A stretch of DNA of 31,832 nt from a virus: the IMG/VR virus record IMGVR_UViG_3300027911_000046, positions 1 through 31,832 of that record, one strand, 5' to 3'. Positions within the stretch are counted from its first letter, which is position 1; every line of letters starts with the position of its first letter. The notes under the pieces are model-generated. The model did no database searches and was not told where the DNA came from. It worked only from the letters and a program-made list of their open reading frames with translations. Of this stretch, positions 22,491-30,173 are shown piece by piece. The translations under genes were made by a program, and so were the position numbers.

Positions 22491-22829
22491 TTAGTTTGGG
22501 TCCGTTATTCCGAGAATGGCGTTTTGCTGGACCTTGTCCCAGTCACCACCCGTGAGTTCGGCGAGCTCCGACATAGCCCGTACCGCGTCCTGCCTAGCCC
22601 ACGGTTCAGACTCCTGCATCGCCATCCGTAGTAGTTGTGGTGGCATCCCCGGCTCCCGGGCCTGCTTCTCCCGGGGACGGATCTTGGCCTCCTCGACCGC
22701 TGCCAGACGTTCCTCGACTGCGAGTTTCCGTTCGACAACCGATCTCACTACCGGTATGGCTGTTCGGAGCACCGCCTCGGTACGCCAGACGATTAGCGCA
22801 CCGAGGGCAAGTACTGCGATTAGAACCAC
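22491..22829 (-). CDS. Small membrane-anchored coiled-coil protein
   Basis: A GTG at 22829, immediately after the stop of the upstream gene, starts a 112-residue protein. The N-terminal membrane segment is VLIAVLALGALIVW (residues 2-15). A coiled-coil region follows (about 22-55, with VRSVVERKLAVEERLAAVEE), then a helical C-terminal part containing MPPQLLRMAMQESEPWARQD. It could be a small virion or lysis membrane protein; no family is recognised. Being coupled to the portal gene suggests production with the virion proteins. GTG instead of ATG is likely because the frame has no ATG nearby and the coupling geometry fits. Confidence 0.72.
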   Translation of the reverse strand: MVLIAVLALGALIVWRTEAVLRTAIPVVRSVVERKLAVEERLAAVEEAKIRPREKQAREPGMPPQLLRMAMQESEPWARQDAVRAMSELAELTGGDWDKVQQNAILGITDPN

Positions 22830-23249
22830 TTACGACCGGATGATCGCTACGTTGTGGTTACCGGAGGCCGGGGTCGGCGTACCGGCAGTCGCGATGAACG
22901 TGAGCGCCAGCGTACCGGCGACCGAACATCTCGAGTACACGAGCGCAACCGCAGCCGTCTGAGCACCTGTGATAGTGGTCAGGAGCTTGTCCGTGGTCAG
23001 GAGCTTGCTCGAGAACGCGGCGAAGGTCTGCTCACCGACCGACGGGCCGGTTGCGAGTGCGGCCGGCGTGATCGAGCCGGTAACCGATGCCGGGATGAAG
23101 GTCGCAATGTTCTGGATCGCTTCGATCAGCCAGAAGTTGGCCGACGGGTCACCACCCGACTGGAGGACGTACCCGTTGCCCGAGAGGGCGTTGACGAGTG
23201 CGGTGTGTGCGTTGACTTCGGTCGGCGGGCTAGTCTGTACGTATGCCAT
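22830..23249 (-). CDS. Small beta-rich virion-type protein (139 residues)
   Basis: The protein begins MAYVQTSPPTEVNAHTALVN and is Ala/Thr/Ser-rich with strand-forming segments such as AAVALVYSRCSVAGTLALTF and a final HNVAIIRS. The composition resembles other small virion proteins in this operon. The ATG lies 20 bases inside the 3' end of the preceding gene and the stop abuts the GTG of the next, so translation is probably coupled both ways. I recognise no domain, and the function is unknown. Confidence 0.72.
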   Translation of the reverse strand: MAYVQTSPPTEVNAHTALVNALSGNGYVLQSGGDPSANFWLIEAIQNIATFIPASVTGSITPAALATGPSVGEQTFAAFSSKLLTTDKLLTTITGAQTAAVALVYSRCSVAGTLALTFIATAGTPTPASGNHNVAIIRS

Positions 23250-23637
23250 TTGGAGAGAGAGAGGAGATGAGGGAAGAGACGGGGGCGAACGGGGCTACGG
23301 TTTGCTTAACTGCCTGCATGGCCTTGTCCACCTTGCAGTAGGTGAACTCCCAGCCCTTGGGTACAGCGTCCAGGATGTATCTGCACATCTCTGCAAGTGC
23401 CTTTGCTTCGTCGGGTGTCAAGCCCGACTTGTCTGCCTGATAGCAGGAGTACATGTGGTCGCGAGGGTTACCTCGCCAGACTGACACCCCTATTTCGTTT
23501 CGGTCGTGACGTATCCAGATGGTGTCGCCGTTCGGGGTCTTGGCTTGGATCACGAGATCGCGGTCGGCACCCTGAGAGGGTTTTCTGGCGTCGTCCTCAG
23601 CCATCCGCTCCCACGGCTCCTTGATAATGAGACTCAT
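23230..23637 (-). CDS. Hypothetical 135-residue protein
   Basis: This protein differs from its beta-rich neighbours: it is charged and of mixed alpha/beta type. It begins MSLIIKEPWERMAEDDARKP, has DGTIWIRHDRN-like strands (NGDTIWIRHDRNEIGVSVWR) and then a helix TPDEAKALAEMCRYILDAV. It ends in a hydrophobic/Ser-rich stretch. No domain is recognised. A start one base after the stop of the giant tail gene (TAAGATG) suggests coupling. It may be a tail assembly chaperone or accessory for that protein, which is inference from adjacency. Confidence 0.7.
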   Translation of the reverse strand: MSLIIKEPWERMAEDDARKPSQGADRDLVIQAKTPNGDTIWIRHDRNEIGVSVWRGNPRDHMYSCYQADKSGLTPDEAKALAEMCRYILDAVPKGWEFTYCKVDKAMQAVKQTVAPFAPVSSLISSLSPNGIRTD

Positions 23638-23638
23638 C

Positions 23639-26600
23639 TTACTTGGTTGCTATGAAGATGTCGTCGAAATCCCAGTACATATTGACAGGTGGACTTGCCG
23701 TGCCACCGCCGTATGTGGGATCGAAGATGATCGAGGGCCAGCCAACAGTCATGCCGGCAGTGAGGAACTGCACACCCGTCTGCTGGAAATGGTTGACCTG
23801 ATCAACCCAAATGTCGATGACTCCGTCACCGGCCCCGATCGAAGTCTCGGGCGTGGTTGACACTTCGACATAGTGCCAATTGCCATCGCTGATAATAAAT
23901 CCAGCGTTCGGCGAGGCTGGTGCGTAGTTGGCAAACAATCCGTTCGGCCCCTGCTTGGCCCAGCCGACCGGGAATCGCGTTGGCGTGCCAGCGCCCACAT
24001 AGCCGAAGACCACCGGGTTGCTGGTTGCCCCCGCGCCGCTTCCCTGATTTTCGGAACGGGGCTCGTATATCTTGACTGAAGCGTTTGTAGAGCAGGTCCA
24101 GTTGGCCGAGTACCGAATCCGCATCCGAGCATAGAGATACCCGGTACCCTGGGGCGTGCCCCCTGACGCGAAGTTCGGAGGGGCGAACCTGACTGGCGAC
24201 CACCCGCCACTAAGGTTGGTGGGGTAGTTGATCCTAAGACCCGTGTCCGGGGCCGGAGTAACTGTGAGGTTGGCGCTTGTCTCGCCCTGCGCGGTCGGGC
24301 TAGAGGGGGAAAAGATTGAGAAGTTCGACGGGATGGCCGTCATCTTGCCGGTGGCGATCTGGGTTGTCATGCCACCGGGCTGGTTGAACAGCGTGCTGAT
24401 GTTCACCGTAACTGTGCAGATTTGACTGAGCGCCGTACCAATGACACCCACAAAAACGGTCCCAACGCCACCCGCGACCGCCGTCACTACCAGTGGTGGC
24501 GAACCCGTGACAGTACAAATCGACGGGGTTTGGGAAAAGGGGTTGAGCGTGAACCCCGATGTCATCACGTTCAGGTACTGGTCCTTGACCGTCGCCGTGA
24601 TCGTCGTGGTCGAACCAATCCCGTTGATCGTGACCGTTGTCGGATTAAGAGTCAACGACGACGGTATTGACGCGGCCTGGCATGTTACGAGAGCCGTACC
24701 GGCGACCGCCGTACCCTGTAGTGCCGCCGTGATGGTCGAGGTGCCGGACGCCGTAGAACTCGCTGCGACATGCCCCGACCCGTCTACCGTTATGCCGATA
24801 CCGGAAAGGCTTGATGTCCAGGTGTAGGCGTTCGGCGCGCCGTTCCACGCGCCGGGCGACGTGTCGGTGGTCCATGCGTATTGGCCAACCGGGAGAGCCA
24901 TTGCGTTCGATCCGACCTGCGCGGTCGCGCTTGTCGGGGTAGTACCACTCGTCGCATCGCTAAACGCGCAGTAGTAGAGACAGGTTGCGTCCGACACCGA
25001 GGGTTTGGCGCTCTCAGAGCCGGCGGCCCTAAGTGTGTTGAACACCCCAACACCCTGACAGATTTCCGACCGGGTTACCGTTGTACCTGCGGCAACGTTT
25101 AGCCCAACCTGACCATTCGCGCCTGTGCCCGGCAGCGCGCCACGGCCCGCCGTATCAAGCACGGTCGCGTTCGGGTCAATCAGGGCGTTCGAACCGTCGC
25201 CCTTATAGACGCTGACGCCGTGGTTGTCACCACCGCCGCCAGCAGAACGGTACCAGGCACGGACGATGATGTCCTGCCCGTTGACCGGCATTGAGGCTGC
25301 GGGAATGTTGCCGGTCTTGAGACTTACGTTCGCGTTCGACATCCCGGCCCGGAAGAGACCGGCACCGTTGTTCTCGAGCGTGACCGAAATCTTGCGGTTG
25401 GCACCACCGCCCGTACCGTCGTCGATCGTACCGACCGGGAGAACATTGAATCCGCCGAGCGCGGCCCAGTTATCGACCCTTACCCGCCACACGGTGTCAA
25501 TACATGTGGTGAGTGCCTGGATGCTCGCGACATTGGCGCAGTAGGCGGTATTGCCGGCCGTGAGGCTGATCGCGCCGCCAGCGGTAAAGCCCGCGAAGTT
25601 GAAGGCGTTCCCGAACTGATCGACCGGGGTTGGTACCTCGGTAACGGTGCCACCAGGCGCCAATACGGTACTGGCAGGTGAGAGTGTTACTGCCGTGAGC
25701 GCGGGGGTGGTCGTTGTTACGGTGAGACTGCCAGTGACGCCCTGCGCGGTCGCCGTTATGTGCGCCGTCTGCGAGCCCGAAAGTGCCTGGATCGTGCCCG
25801 TCTGATCGACCGTGACCTGCGCGTTGTCTGACGCCCACGTAAGTATTCCCGGACTTACCACACCCCCGAACTGATCTAGCACCGTCGGTGTTATGACGTG
25901 GTTCAGGGCGTCATTGATTGACGTGCCGGACGCGAGGGCGAGGGTGATCGACGTGACCGCCGCGAGCGGAGTCGATACGGTGGCAGTTGCTGTCTGGAGA
26001 GGGCTTGACCCGGCAATCGTGGCCGTAATGATGGCGTTACCGCCAGTACCCAGCGCGCTCGCTGCAGCCGTGTAGGTCCCAGTGCTAACCACTGAGATAT
26101 GGCCGGAGTCAGAACTCGTCCACACAAGCGGTGTCGTGAGTGCGAATGGGTGGCCGAACTGGTCAACCACCGTCGCCACGAGCGTTACCGTCGAGCCCTG
26201 CGCCGTGAGGCTTGTGCTCGAGGGGCTGATCCCGCTGATCGTCGGCACCAGCGTTGCCTGAGCCGTGATCGTCGAGACACCCGTAGCAGCCTGGTTGTAC
26301 GCCTCAACATACGTGGTGCCGTTGCCCGCATAGCTCACGAGCCCCGTCCCACTCACGGTTACAACACCAGTATTGGCCGAGATCCAACTAAGCGCGCCCG
26401 GGCTGGTCGCGTTCGGAAGCCCGTACTGGTCAAGCCCGGAGGTTGTTAGCTGGATGGTGCCGGTCGTAAGTGTCGCGACCGCTGGACTGAGTGTCAGATA
26501 CGTGAGGACCGCAGGGCTCGAGCTCACCGTGATCGACGCGCTAATGATCGGCGCGCTCGTCGTTGAGACCGTGACGGTGGTGTTCGAGACTCCACCCGCA

Positions 26601-28498
26601 AGTGCCGACATATAGATGCTCGGCACAACCACGATATTGGCGTTGTTGCTCGTGGTGGTTATCGGGGCCGCGTTCTGGTTCCCCCACGCATCCTTGACAT
26701 ACGCCACGAACTGGTGCTGGTAGGCGTCGTTGAGCGTGATCGACGACGGAGGGGCGGGCTTACCAGCCAGATAGTTGATGACCGCGTAGTAACTCGGCTT
26801 TAGCGTCGGGATCGGCGTTCCGTTCGCAGCAGTCGAGCCAAAGTAGTCCGCGAAGAGCAGGGGTCGCTGTGCGAGCCCGTCACTACGTGGGTTCACGCTG
26901 TTGACGACGATCCCACTCTCGGGGTCCCTCAGGCCCCAGATCATGAAGTGGTCGGGCTTGGCCGAGGCCGCGTCGCAGGCCAAGAGGTAGTTCGTGTAGG
27001 CCTGGGCCACTGCTGTATCGCGGAGCGCTATACCGGCCGGACCCGTCCCGATGTACATGTCGTCCTGCACATCGAACTCGGTGATCGCGTATTTGTAGCC
27101 CGCGCTCGTGATCGAGTTAAAGAGCGCCGTCATCTGCGCCAGATTGAACTGGGCGACCGTACCGGTAGTGTTCTGCAAGAGCGAGCACTTGACGTGCCCC
27201 TCGATACCGACCGTCAGGTTGGATGCGCCGCCAACCGAGCCCGCAGTCGCTATCGCACTCATTAGCGAGAGTACCGCGGTTGCCTGGGCCGGAGTACCGT
27301 AACCGGTACCGTCGTAGCCGAAGGTCCCACCACTCACTTCGATCTTGGCGCCCGGATCGCCCGCGTATATCTGCTGGGCGAATGTGGGGAGCCATGTATT
27401 GGGCGAGCCCAACTGGTTCGTGAACGGGTTGGCGACCGCCGAGCCGAACGCTATCCCCTGCGAGAGGATGACATAGCTATGGATCGCACCGGCCGAGGTT
27501 CTGATCCATGCGTACTCACCGCTTGCCGTCGTCGCGCCAAGTGCCGGGGTTATCCCCGAGAAGTTCGACTGCGCGATATACGTCCACTTAAACCCGTTGA
27601 ACGTTACGGTGTTGCCGTAGGTATAGGTCGTGCCCGCATTATAAGCCGCTGGGGTACCTGGCGTGTTGTAGTGGCTCGTGATCGCGGTACTGATCGCCGA
27701 TAGGAGGCTGGTGGCGGTGCCCGAGGACGTGCAGTAGGTGGTAAGGCCGGTCCACTGGTTGGCGGCTGACCCGTCCAGGATGTACGCCTTGAACTGGGCG
27801 CCGATCGCCTGCGCGTGAGCGAGGTCGTAGTCGAGCGCACCCTTGAAGTTCGTGGTGACGGTCGTCGCGCTCGTGACGGCACTGATCCACCCCTCGCGAT
27901 AGGTCGTATCGCCAAGAATGCTCCCGCCGTTCATCAACTGTTGGTATAGCTGCTGGTATCCGGGGTGCTGCTCGTAACCAAGCAACTCGGAATTAGCGAG
28001 CCCGATTGTCCATCCGGCAGCGGCTGCAGCTGCCCCAAGGTTCGGATACCCAGCACTTATCGTGATGGTGGCCGGGCCGCTGGCAGGCGTTGTTACGGTC
28101 GCAGTGCCAGAGGCGGACGAACTCGGCACACTGGCCGTGATCGTGACGTTCGCGCCCAACTGGAGCGCGGTCGCTAATCCTGTCCCGCTAATCGAGACCG
28201 CGTTCGGGTTGCTCGAGGACCAGTTGATCGTCGCACCCGAGTATGGGACGTTGTACTGGTCCAGCACGGTCGCCACGAACTGCTGGGTCCCGTTCTGCGT
28301 CGTTATATTGACGCTCGCCGGACTAAGCGTGAGCGTTGTCGGCTGGGAGGGGAGCGGAAGCGTCAGTGCGACGACGTTACAGATGAGCGTCGTTGTCGGC
28401 TTCTTGCCCAGCGCTACCGTGAGGGTGGTCTGGCCGCCTATCGTGTAGGCGGACGGTAGCGTGCCCTGCTGGACAGACGACCCTATAAGAAGGGCCAC
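23639..28498 (-). CDS. Giant tail protein: Ig-like repeats, GH10-like barrel, lectin-like domains
   Basis: The 1619-residue protein starts at GTG 28498; no other start is available before an upstream in-frame stop. Domains in order: Ig-like (about 55-137, with VLDQYNVPYSG); GH10-like barrel (145-585); Ig-like repeats at about 585-665, 667-750, 754-845 and 849-932; a sixth Ig-like unit opened by a long insert (about 967-1185) that looks like a concanavalin-type fold; a seventh Ig-like unit (1280-1367); and a C-terminal concanavalin/lyase-like jelly roll (1376-1619) ending YWDFDDIFIATK. The Ig units share LxLxP...VxDQxG and AxGxVxxxG-type turns as in BIG2 domains. Together this suggests a host-surface glycan-binding or degrading tail spike or fibre. 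The 118-residue gene before it carries a related Ig-like fold. Confidence 0.88.
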   Translation of the reverse strand: MALLIGSSVQQGTLPSAYTIGGQTTLTVALGKKPTTTLICNVVALTLPLPSQPTTLTLSPASVNITTQNGTQQFVATVLDQYNVPYSGATINWSSSNPNAVSISGTGLATALQLGANVTITASVPSSSASGTATVTTPASGPATITISAGYPNLGAAAAAAGWTIGLANSELLGYEQHPGYQQLYQQLMNGGSILGDTTYREGWISAVTSATTVTTNFKGALDYDLAHAQAIGAQFKAYILDGSAANQWTGLTTYCTSSGTATSLLSAISTAITSHYNTPGTPAAYNAGTTYTYGNTVTFNGFKWTYIAQSNFSGITPALGATTASGEYAWIRTSAGAIHSYVILSQGIAFGSAVANPFTNQLGSPNTWLPTFAQQIYAGDPGAKIEVSGGTFGYDGTGYGTPAQATAVLSLMSAIATAGSVGGASNLTVGIEGHVKCSLLQNTTGTVAQFNLAQMTALFNSITSAGYKYAITEFDVQDDMYIGTGPAGIALRDTAVAQAYTNYLLACDAASAKPDHFMIWGLRDPESGIVVNSVNPRSDGLAQRPLLFADYFGSTAANGTPIPTLKPSYYAVINYLAGKPAPPSSITLNDAYQHQFVAYVKDAWGNQNAAPITTTSNNANIVVVPSIYMSALAGGVSNTTVTVSTTSAPIISASITVSSSPAVLTYLTLSPAVATLTTGTIQLTTSGLDQYGLPNATSPGALSWISANTGVVTVSGTGLVSYAGNGTTYVEAYNQAATGVSTITAQATLVPTISGISPSSTSLTAQGSTVTLVATVVDQFGHPFALTTPLVWTSSDSGHISVVSTGTYTAAASALGTGGNAIITATIAGSSPLQTATATVSTPLAAVTSITLALASGTSINDALNHVITPTVLDQFGGVVSPGILTWASDNAQVTVDQTGTIQALSGSQTAHITATAQGVTGSLTVTTTTPALTAVTLSPASTVLAPGGTVTEVPTPVDQFGNAFNFAGFTAGGAISLTAGNTAYCANVASIQALTTCIDTVWRVRVDNWAALGGFNVLPVGTIDDGTGGGANRKISVTLENNGAGLFRAGMSNANVSLKTGNIPAASMPVNGQDIIVRAWYRSAGGGGDNHGVSVYKGDGSNALIDPNATVLDTAGRGALPGTGANGQVGLNVAAGTTVTRSEICQGVGVFNTLRAAGSESAKPSVSDATCLYYCAFSDATSGTTPTSATAQVGSNAMALPVGQYAWTTDTSPGAWNGAPNAYTWTSSLSGIGITVDGSGHVAASSTASGTSTITAALQGTAVAGTALVTCQAASIPSSLTLNPTTVTINGIGSTTTITATVKDQYLNVMTSGFTLNPFSQTPSICTVTGSPPLVVTAVAGGVGTVFVGVIGTALSQICTVTVNISTLFNQPGGMTTQIATGKMTAIPSNFSIFSPSSPTAQGETSANLTVTPAPDTGLRINYPTNLSGGWSPVRFAPPNFASGGTPQGTGYLYARMRIRYSANWTCSTNASVKIYEPRSENQGSGAGATSNPVVFGYVGAGTPTRFPVGWAKQGPNGLFANYAPASPNAGFIISDGNWHYVEVSTTPETSIGAGDGVIDIWVDQVNHFQQTGVQFLTAGMTVGWPSIIFDPTYGGGTASPPVNMYWDFDDIFIATK
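26744..28066 (-). other. GH10-like domain with an inserted binding-module-like segment
   Basis: Residues about 145-585 of the tail protein follow the order of family 10 glycoside hydrolases (xylanase type). GIEGHVK (431-437) matches the G-x-x-x-H strand, AITEFDVQDD (471-480) the nucleophile strand with E474 (codon 27077-27079), IWGLRDPESG (520-529) the beta-8 Trp, and RPLLFADYF plus KPSYYAVINYL the C-terminal end. Between the third and fourth strands lies a segment (about 284-333) containing YNAGTTYTYGNTVTFNG and WTYIAQSNFSGITP, typical of CBM5/12-type chitin-binding modules. The canonical WDVVNE acid/base strand appears as HSYVILSQG, with Gln347 (codon 27458-27460) at the Glu position. So either the acid/base comes from elsewhere, or the domain only binds glycan. 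Confidence 0.75.
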
Positions 28499-28512
28499 CC
28501 TAGAGTCTCATC

Positions 28513-28869
28513 CTACGGCGTTACCGAGGACTGGATCACGAACTGCCCACCCAACGGCTTGCTTATGACCCCGCTCGGATCAACCAACTTGAGCTCATAG
28601 AGGTAGTTGCCGGGAGTCGTGATGAGGACCGCGGGGATGGTAACATTTACGGTACCAAGGGTGCCCCCCAGGGTCATCACACCCTGGCTAGCCGGATTCG
28701 TGTTCGAGGTCGTGGCCTCGAGTATGATCGTTGACCCAGCGGTTGACCGGACCTGCATATCGCCCGTGTAACCGGTGAGGTTAGGCGGGTTTGTAGGGTT
28801 GATCTGGATCTGCCAGTTATAGGTCTCGTTGACCGTTGCTGGCCATGCAGGTGAACTAAGGTCAGCCAT
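28513..28869 (-). CDS. Small Ig/BppU-like beta-sandwich protein
   Basis: This 118-residue protein contains TYNWQIQINPTNPPNLTGYT, then QVRSTAGSTIILEATT and ITTPGNYLYELKLVDPSG, and ends GGQFVIQSSVTP. This order is the conserved beta-sandwich seen in many phage proteins near the tail, related to the N-terminal domain of baseplate upper proteins: G-Y/T-G-x-M-Q-V-R...Y-x-Y-E/D-L. It probably forms an adapter or decoration that attaches to tail or fibre components. It precedes the giant tail protein gene by 14 bases, consistent with a partnership. Confidence 0.8.
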   Translation of the reverse strand: MADLSSPAWPATVNETYNWQIQINPTNPPNLTGYTGDMQVRSTAGSTIILEATTSNTNPASQGVMTLGGTLGTVNVTIPAVLITTPGNYLYELKLVDPSGVISKPLGGQFVIQSSVTP

Positions 28870-28879
28870 TAAAGTACCA

Positions 28880-29668
28880 TTACGCAGCTACCGCCGAGTG
28901 ATTGGTTACAGCCCACGCGCCGATCGTCTGGACTTGGGCGGTTGTCGCGAGGAAGTTGAGTACTATCGCAGCCGAGACAACGATCGCCGAGGAGGGTGAG
29001 CTTGTGCCGGTCTGAGCGGCGATCGCGAAACTGGTTAGGCCCGCAGTGCTCACGCCCGCGCCGGTTGCTACCTGGGACTGGTTGTATGCCTGGACAAAGG
29101 CACCGGTACCCGCACCGTTGACCGAGACCGCCACACACCGGACGGTCGCGGCACTGGCGACACCGCTCGAGGTGATTACGCCGCTATTGGCGAACCGGAC
29201 GCCGTAGACCCCACCAGCCGTGTTAAAGAGATCACAGCTTGGGCTTGGGCCGTCCAAGGACATGAGTGTAGACGACAGAGCGACACCCGAATCCGAAAGA
29301 ACGCCGATAATCGTGCAGGGACCGGCCGCATTAACGCCCGTGACTGTCGAGAATGTGGAGAACCAGAGCGGATGGCTCGTTGTCGCCCAAGTGATGACGC
29401 TGCCAGCGCCCGATACCGTGGGACTGGTCGAGCCGGCGGACCCAGGAACAAGCGTCGGACCAGCACCAACCGTCCGGCAATCAGCCCACGCGGTAACGTT
29501 TGGGTTACCAGTGACGTTTACCCTTCGGTCGTAGAAGGCCGCTACTCCACCGTTCCCACCCAAGTTGGAAATGAGGGTGTTGACATCGGAGAGGGTGCTG
29601 TAGTTACCGCCCGGTACCCAGAAAACCGCAGGTAGTGCCTGCCTCAAGCTTAAATTGTGGGCCGACAA
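28880..29668 (-). CDS. Lectin-like beta-rich structural protein (262 residues)
   Basis: The frame starts at TTG 29668; no ATG lies in its first 130 codons, and the start falls four bases after the upstream stop. The product contains ALPAVFWVPGGNYSTLSD, VAAFYDRRVNVTGNPNVTAW, then a Thr/Ser/Ala-rich region with a run of strands, and ends TTAQVQTIGAWAVTNHSAVA. A strand-rich middle, with FYDRR..V....V..WAD early and a closing helix of this type, is common in phage proteins with a concanavalin-like (LamG-type) fold. It probably belongs to the tail or capsid surface. Specific ligand unknown. Confidence 0.75.
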   Translation of the reverse strand: MSAHNLSLRQALPAVFWVPGGNYSTLSDVNTLISNLGGNGGVAAFYDRRVNVTGNPNVTAWADCRTVGAGPTLVPGSAGSTSPTVSGAGSVITWATTSHPLWFSTFSTVTGVNAAGPCTIIGVLSDSGVALSSTLMSLDGPSPSCDLFNTAGGVYGVRFANSGVITSSGVASAATVRCVAVSVNGAGTGAFVQAYNQSQVATGAGVSTAGLTSFAIAAQTGTSSPSSAIVVSAAIVLNFLATTAQVQTIGAWAVTNHSAVAA

Positions 29669-29672
29669 CTAC

Positions 29673-30170
29673 TTAACCCCTTTGGCCATTGTATTCTGCG
29701 ACCGAGAACGTGACAGAGCCGCTGATCGAACCCACCACAATCGAAACAACCCCAACACCTTCGCCCTTCGGTGAAGCGAGTGCTGGGGTAGCGTCCTGCT
29801 GGGTGACTGTCGTCAGGGCACCCATACCGGTAAACGCCTGCTTAGAGGTCTGAGAGTCGGCGTAAGTCGTGTAGCCGCTTGTCGTTACGGTCGTACCACC
29901 ACCGAATGTCGCCTTGATATGCGTCTCGACGCTCGACATCCCGTTAAGCGGGAACGAGCAGAGGTAGGTGCCGTTCGCCGTGAGCGATGCCCCGAGCAGT
30001 GGCTGGCCGATCAGGTTCTCCTGACCCGCTGGTACCGGTGAGACATAGGCCGCTTGCAGGTACGGGTGGCCGGGAGAGGCAGCGGAGCAGATTCTCAAGA
30101 AGTCCTGGCCCCCTAGAGCGGCCTGGTTGAACTGCTGTTCTCTATTATTCGGATCGTAGGGAAGGGCCAT
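29673..30170 (-). CDS. Small structural protein (165 residues)
   Basis: The protein begins MALPYDPNNREQQFNQAALG with a short helix, followed by strands in ATFGGGTTVTTSGYTTYADS and GVGVVSIVVGSISGSVTFSV. It ends EYNGQRG. The gene is the first after the terminase, one of a set of small beta-rich genes (29673, 28880, 28513) before the giant tail protein. No domain is recognised; the composition fits a virion surface or tail accessory protein. The stop of the terminase gene lies three bases before its ATG. Confidence 0.72.
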   Translation of the reverse strand: MALPYDPNNREQQFNQAALGGQDFLRICSAASPGHPYLQAAYVSPVPAGQENLIGQPLLGASLTANGTYLCSFPLNGMSSVETHIKATFGGGTTVTTSGYTTYADSQTSKQAFTGMGALTTVTQQDATPALASPKGEGVGVVSIVVGSISGSVTFSVAEYNGQRG

Positions 30171-30173
30171 TCG

